DNA from: DAIDKA01 sp036267975
GTDB lineage: Bacteria; Pseudomonadota; Gammaproteobacteria; Steroidobacterales; Steroidobacteraceae
Direction: 5' to 3'
Assembly: GCA_036267975.1 (NCBI GenBank)
Contig: DATAVA010000003.1
Location: forward strand, 1 to 64,000
Length of the DNA stretch: 64,000 bases
In this document: piece by piece, positions 61,978 to 64,000 of the stretch
How positions within the stretch are numbered: position 1 is the stretch's first letter
How the letters are laid out: every line of letters begins with the position of its first letter
Translations under genes and position numbers: made by a program
Notes under the pieces: model-generated
What the model was told of the DNA's origin: nothing
Database searches by the model: none
What the model saw: only the letters and a program-made list of their open reading frames with translations

Positions 61978-63114
61978 ATGGCGGGGTCCAAGCGGCTTTC
62001 AGGGGTACTGGCGAGTGCATGCGCCGGGGCGGTCGGGTTGTTTGGCTGGGTCCTATTCCACAAGAAGCCGTCGCCAGCCATTCAACAGCCAGTCACCGCC
62101 ATCGCGGTGGCCACGGTCCAGAAGCGAGACGTACCGGTTTCGCTCAACGCGTTGGGCCAGGCCCAGGGTTGGCAGGCGGTGACCGTGCGGCCACAGGTGA
62201 GCGGCAAGCTGTTGCGAGTCCCGGTGCGCGAAGGCTCCGAGGTGACCGCGGGCGCCCTCGTCGCCGAGATTGATCCGGCCCCGTTCCGCGCGGCGCTGAT
62301 GCAATCACAGGGTGCCTTGGCACGTGATCAGGCTCAGTTGCAACTGGCAAAGCTGAAATTGAGCCTTTACCGCCAGCTGTCGACGCAGGACTCCATTGCC
62401 TCCCTGGATGTGGAGACCCAAGCCGCTCTTGTGAGCCAGTTGGAGGGCGATGTGATGCTCGATCGGGGCGCGCTCGCGGCCGCCCAGGTGAATCTTGATT
62501 ACACCCGCATCCTCGCGCCCGTCGCCGGCCGAATTGGCGTTCGTCTGGTGGATGCCGGCAACCTGGTCTCCACCACCGACACCGGCGGCATCGTCACCAT
62601 CAATCAGATCTCCCCGATCGCGGTGACCTTCACCCTGCCGCAGGGGGAGTTCCTGCGACTCGCGCAATTCTCGAACGGCTTCGACAAGCCCCTGGTCACT
62701 CAGGCATACAGCCAGGAGAGCGGCGAGCTGCTGGATACCGGAGAACTGGTGGTGATCGACAATCGCGTCGACCCCGCCACCGCCACGGTGCAACTGAAGG
62801 CGCGTTTTGCCAACACCGACCGGCGCCTATGGCCGGGGCAACTGCTGAACGTGAAACTGACGTTGCAAACCCTGCACGGCGTCGTGGTGCTGCCCAGCAT
62901 CGCGGTCAATCAAGGGCCAAATGGGCCCTTCGCCTATGTGATCGAGAATAGCCTGGCGATGCTGCGTCCCGTCGAGCCTGAACTTCAGCAGGATGAAACC
63001 ACGGTCATCAAGTCGGGCGTGAAGCCCGGCGATATCGTGGTCATCGAAGGCCAGGGGTCGCTGCGCCCGGGCGCCAAGGTGGCGGTGCGTACCGAGAGCC
63101 GGCCCCACGCATGA
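61978..63114 (+). CDS. RND efflux periplasmic adaptor (membrane fusion protein)
   Basis: A 378-residue adaptor with one N-terminal helix or signal anchor (VLASACAGAVGLFGWVLF). Family motifs are VTVRPQVSGKLLRVPVREGS, a helical hairpin about residues 110-160, LDYTRILAPVAGRIGVRLVD and a barrel with LWPGQLLNVKLTLQTL. This matches MdtA/AcrA-type adaptors. ATG 61978 has AAGG at a spacing of seven; a GTG one codon earlier is in frame. The stop overlaps the RND pump start. Together they would export drugs or phenolic compounds; no outer membrane channel gene is seen before the window ends. Confidence 0.92.
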   Translation: MAGSKRLSGVLASACAGAVGLFGWVLFHKKPSPAIQQPVTAIAVATVQKRDVPVSLNALGQAQGWQAVTVRPQVSGKLLRVPVREGSEVTAGALVAEIDPAPFRAALMQSQGALARDQAQLQLAKLKLSLYRQLSTQDSIASLDVETQAALVSQLEGDVMLDRGALAAAQVNLDYTRILAPVAGRIGVRLVDAGNLVSTTDTGGIVTINQISPIAVTFTLPQGEFLRLAQFSNGFDKPLVTQAYSQESGELLDTGELVVIDNRVDPATATVQLKARFANTDRRLWPGQLLNVKLTLQTLHGVVVLPSIAVNQGPNGPFAYVIENSLAMLRPVEPELQQDETTVIKSGVKPGDIVVIEGQGSLRPGAKVAVRTESRPHA

Positions 63115-64000
63115 ACCTCTCGGCTACCTTCATCCGCCGTCCAGTTGCCACCTCGCTCATCGCGGCAGCGTTCCTGGGCATGGGGCTCATCGCCTATTTC
63201 AATCTGCCCGTGGCCTCGCTGCCCTTGGTGGATGCGCCCACCATCCAGATCAGCGCCAATCTGCCGGGGGCCAGCCCCGAAACCATGGCCTCAAATGTGG
63301 CGACCCCATTGGAGCGACAGCTGTCCTTGATCACGGGCATCACGCAAATGACCTCGAACAGCAGTCTCGGATCGACCTCGATCACGCTGCAGTTCGATCT
63401 CGATCGCAATATCGACGCCGCCGCGCAGGACGTGCAGGCCGCGATCAGCGCCGCCGGGGGCCAGCTCCCCACCGACATGCCCAGTCCGCCGGTCATGCGC
63501 AAGGTCAATCCGGCCGACAACTCGGTGCTGATACTGGCCATGACTTCGGACACGGTGCCGACGAATATTGTCAGTGACTACGCCGACAACATCGTTGCCC
63601 AGCAGATTTCACGCATGAAAGGTGTCGGCCAGGTCAACCTCGGCGGTCCGCGCAAGCCGGCCATCCGCATCCAGATCGATCCGCGCAAGGTCGCGGCGCT
63701 GGGACTGCAGCTCGATCAGATTCGCAACACGATTGCGCAAGGCACGGTAAACGCTCCGAAGGGCCAGCTGCTCGGCCGGCAGCAAACCCTGACTGTCTAT
63801 ACCAACGACCAGGCCCTGGACGCGAAAACCTGGAACGACCTGATCGTCGGCTATAAGAATGGCGCGCCCATCCGCGTCAGTGACCTGGGCGGAGCCATCC
63901 TCAGCGTCGAGAACACGCAAGGCGGCGCGTACAGCGAAGTCGGCAAGGCGGGCAAGTTCGAGACCCTCAAGTCCGGCCCAGCGGTTCACGTCGTGGTCTT
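63111..64000 (+). CDS. RND multidrug efflux transporter permease (truncated by the window edge)
   Basis: The first 296 codons of an RND pump. It begins NLSATFIRRPVATSLIAAAF, the usual HAE1 start, then FNLPVASLPLVDAPTIQISA with NLPGASPETMASNVATPLER and QLSLITGITQMTSNSSLGST in the porter domain. IRIQIDPRKVAALGLQL also fits. Just before the edge, a stretch with SEVGKAGKFETLKSG looks longer than in most relatives. ATG 63111 overlaps the adaptor stop (ATGA). Closest to MdtB/MdtC- or MexB-like proteins; specificity cannot be judged from this part. Confidence 0.92.
   Translation, partial: MNLSATFIRRPVATSLIAAAFLGMGLIAYFNLPVASLPLVDAPTIQISANLPGASPETMASNVATPLERQLSLITGITQMTSNSSLGSTSITLQFDLDRNIDAAAQDVQAAISAAGGQLPTDMPSPPVMRKVNPADNSVLILAMTSDTVPTNIVSDYADNIVAQQISRMKGVGQVNLGGPRKPAIRIQIDPRKVAALGLQLDQIRNTIAQGTVNAPKGQLLGRQQTLTVYTNDQALDAKTWNDLIVGYKNGAPIRVSDLGGAILSVENTQGGAYSEVGKAGKFETLKSGPAVHVVV

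Noticed and set aside
1..64000. tRNA genes, rRNA, CRISPR arrays and riboswitches
   Set aside because: I looked for T-loop-like GTTCGAATC patterns, regular direct repeats and long structured leaders and found none convincing; a dedicated search would be needed to exclude small RNAs.

Overview
The window is GC-rich bacterial DNA, most likely from a gammaproteobacterium of the Xanthomonadales/Nevskiales/Steroidobacter type. That is an inference from gene content: a high-potential iron-sulfur protein, a tannase-family esterase beside a TonB-dependent receptor, an ECF sigma/RskA pair heading a lipid-modification operon, a DUF4331/HupE cluster and an OPT transporter. I saw no rRNA, tRNA or CRISPR array.

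Positions 1-27400 are an accessory-like patchwork with long non-coding stretches and several broken genes. In order they hold: the tail of an IS630-type transposase, a GlcG/HbpS protein, a KGG stress protein, a quinone-reductase-like MDR enzyme, a DUF72 protein, an SDR, a stand-alone CinA C-terminal domain, a short UvrA paralogue and a frameshifted SDR. These are followed by a three-gene signalling operon (hybrid histidine kinase, REC-EAL, REC), a DUF4336-like protein, a broken DoxX next to a TetR gene with paired operators and a divergent glutathione transferase, a DUF4396 protein and a trehalose-phosphatase-like protein that has lost its catalytic motifs. The stretch ends with a MarR/Na+-H+ antiporter pair, a ClC channel, CtaG and Sco copper-chaperone genes, a HiPIP, and a winged-helix gene with two DUF5985 membrane proteins. 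A near-identical AT-rich promoter-like element occurs twice here (about 23.1 and 26.27 kb), with a diverged third copy at 19.0 kb.

Positions 27800-45420 are densely packed. A serine-glyoxylate-type aminotransferase and an ACS-type MFS transporter are followed by cell-envelope genes: a YXWGXW lipoprotein, a small lipoprotein, DUF4331 plus lipoprotein, and HupE plus a TPR protein on the opposite strand. Then comes a ten-gene operon, 36761-45420: DUF6134, lipocalin, ECF sigma, RskA anti-sigma, acyl desaturase, FAD amine-oxidase-like protein, DUF1365, cyclopropane synthase, DUF1295 and a second CFA-like methyltransferase. Many of its junctions overlap. It looks like a stress-controlled module that remodels membrane fatty acids.

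Positions 45428-64000 start with an unusual fusion of a GAF domain, a histidine-less kinase remnant and an ECF sigma factor, divergent from a TonB-dependent receptor. Next are a tannase-family esterase, an OPT transporter, two FtsX-type permeases with no ATPase gene beside them, hemerythrin and ferritin-like proteins and a GH15 glycosidase. A PadR regulator is coupled to a fused ExbD-type protein, followed by a p-cresol-methylhydroxylase-like flavoprotein with its cytochrome c. The window ends inside an RND efflux operon (adaptor plus truncated pump).
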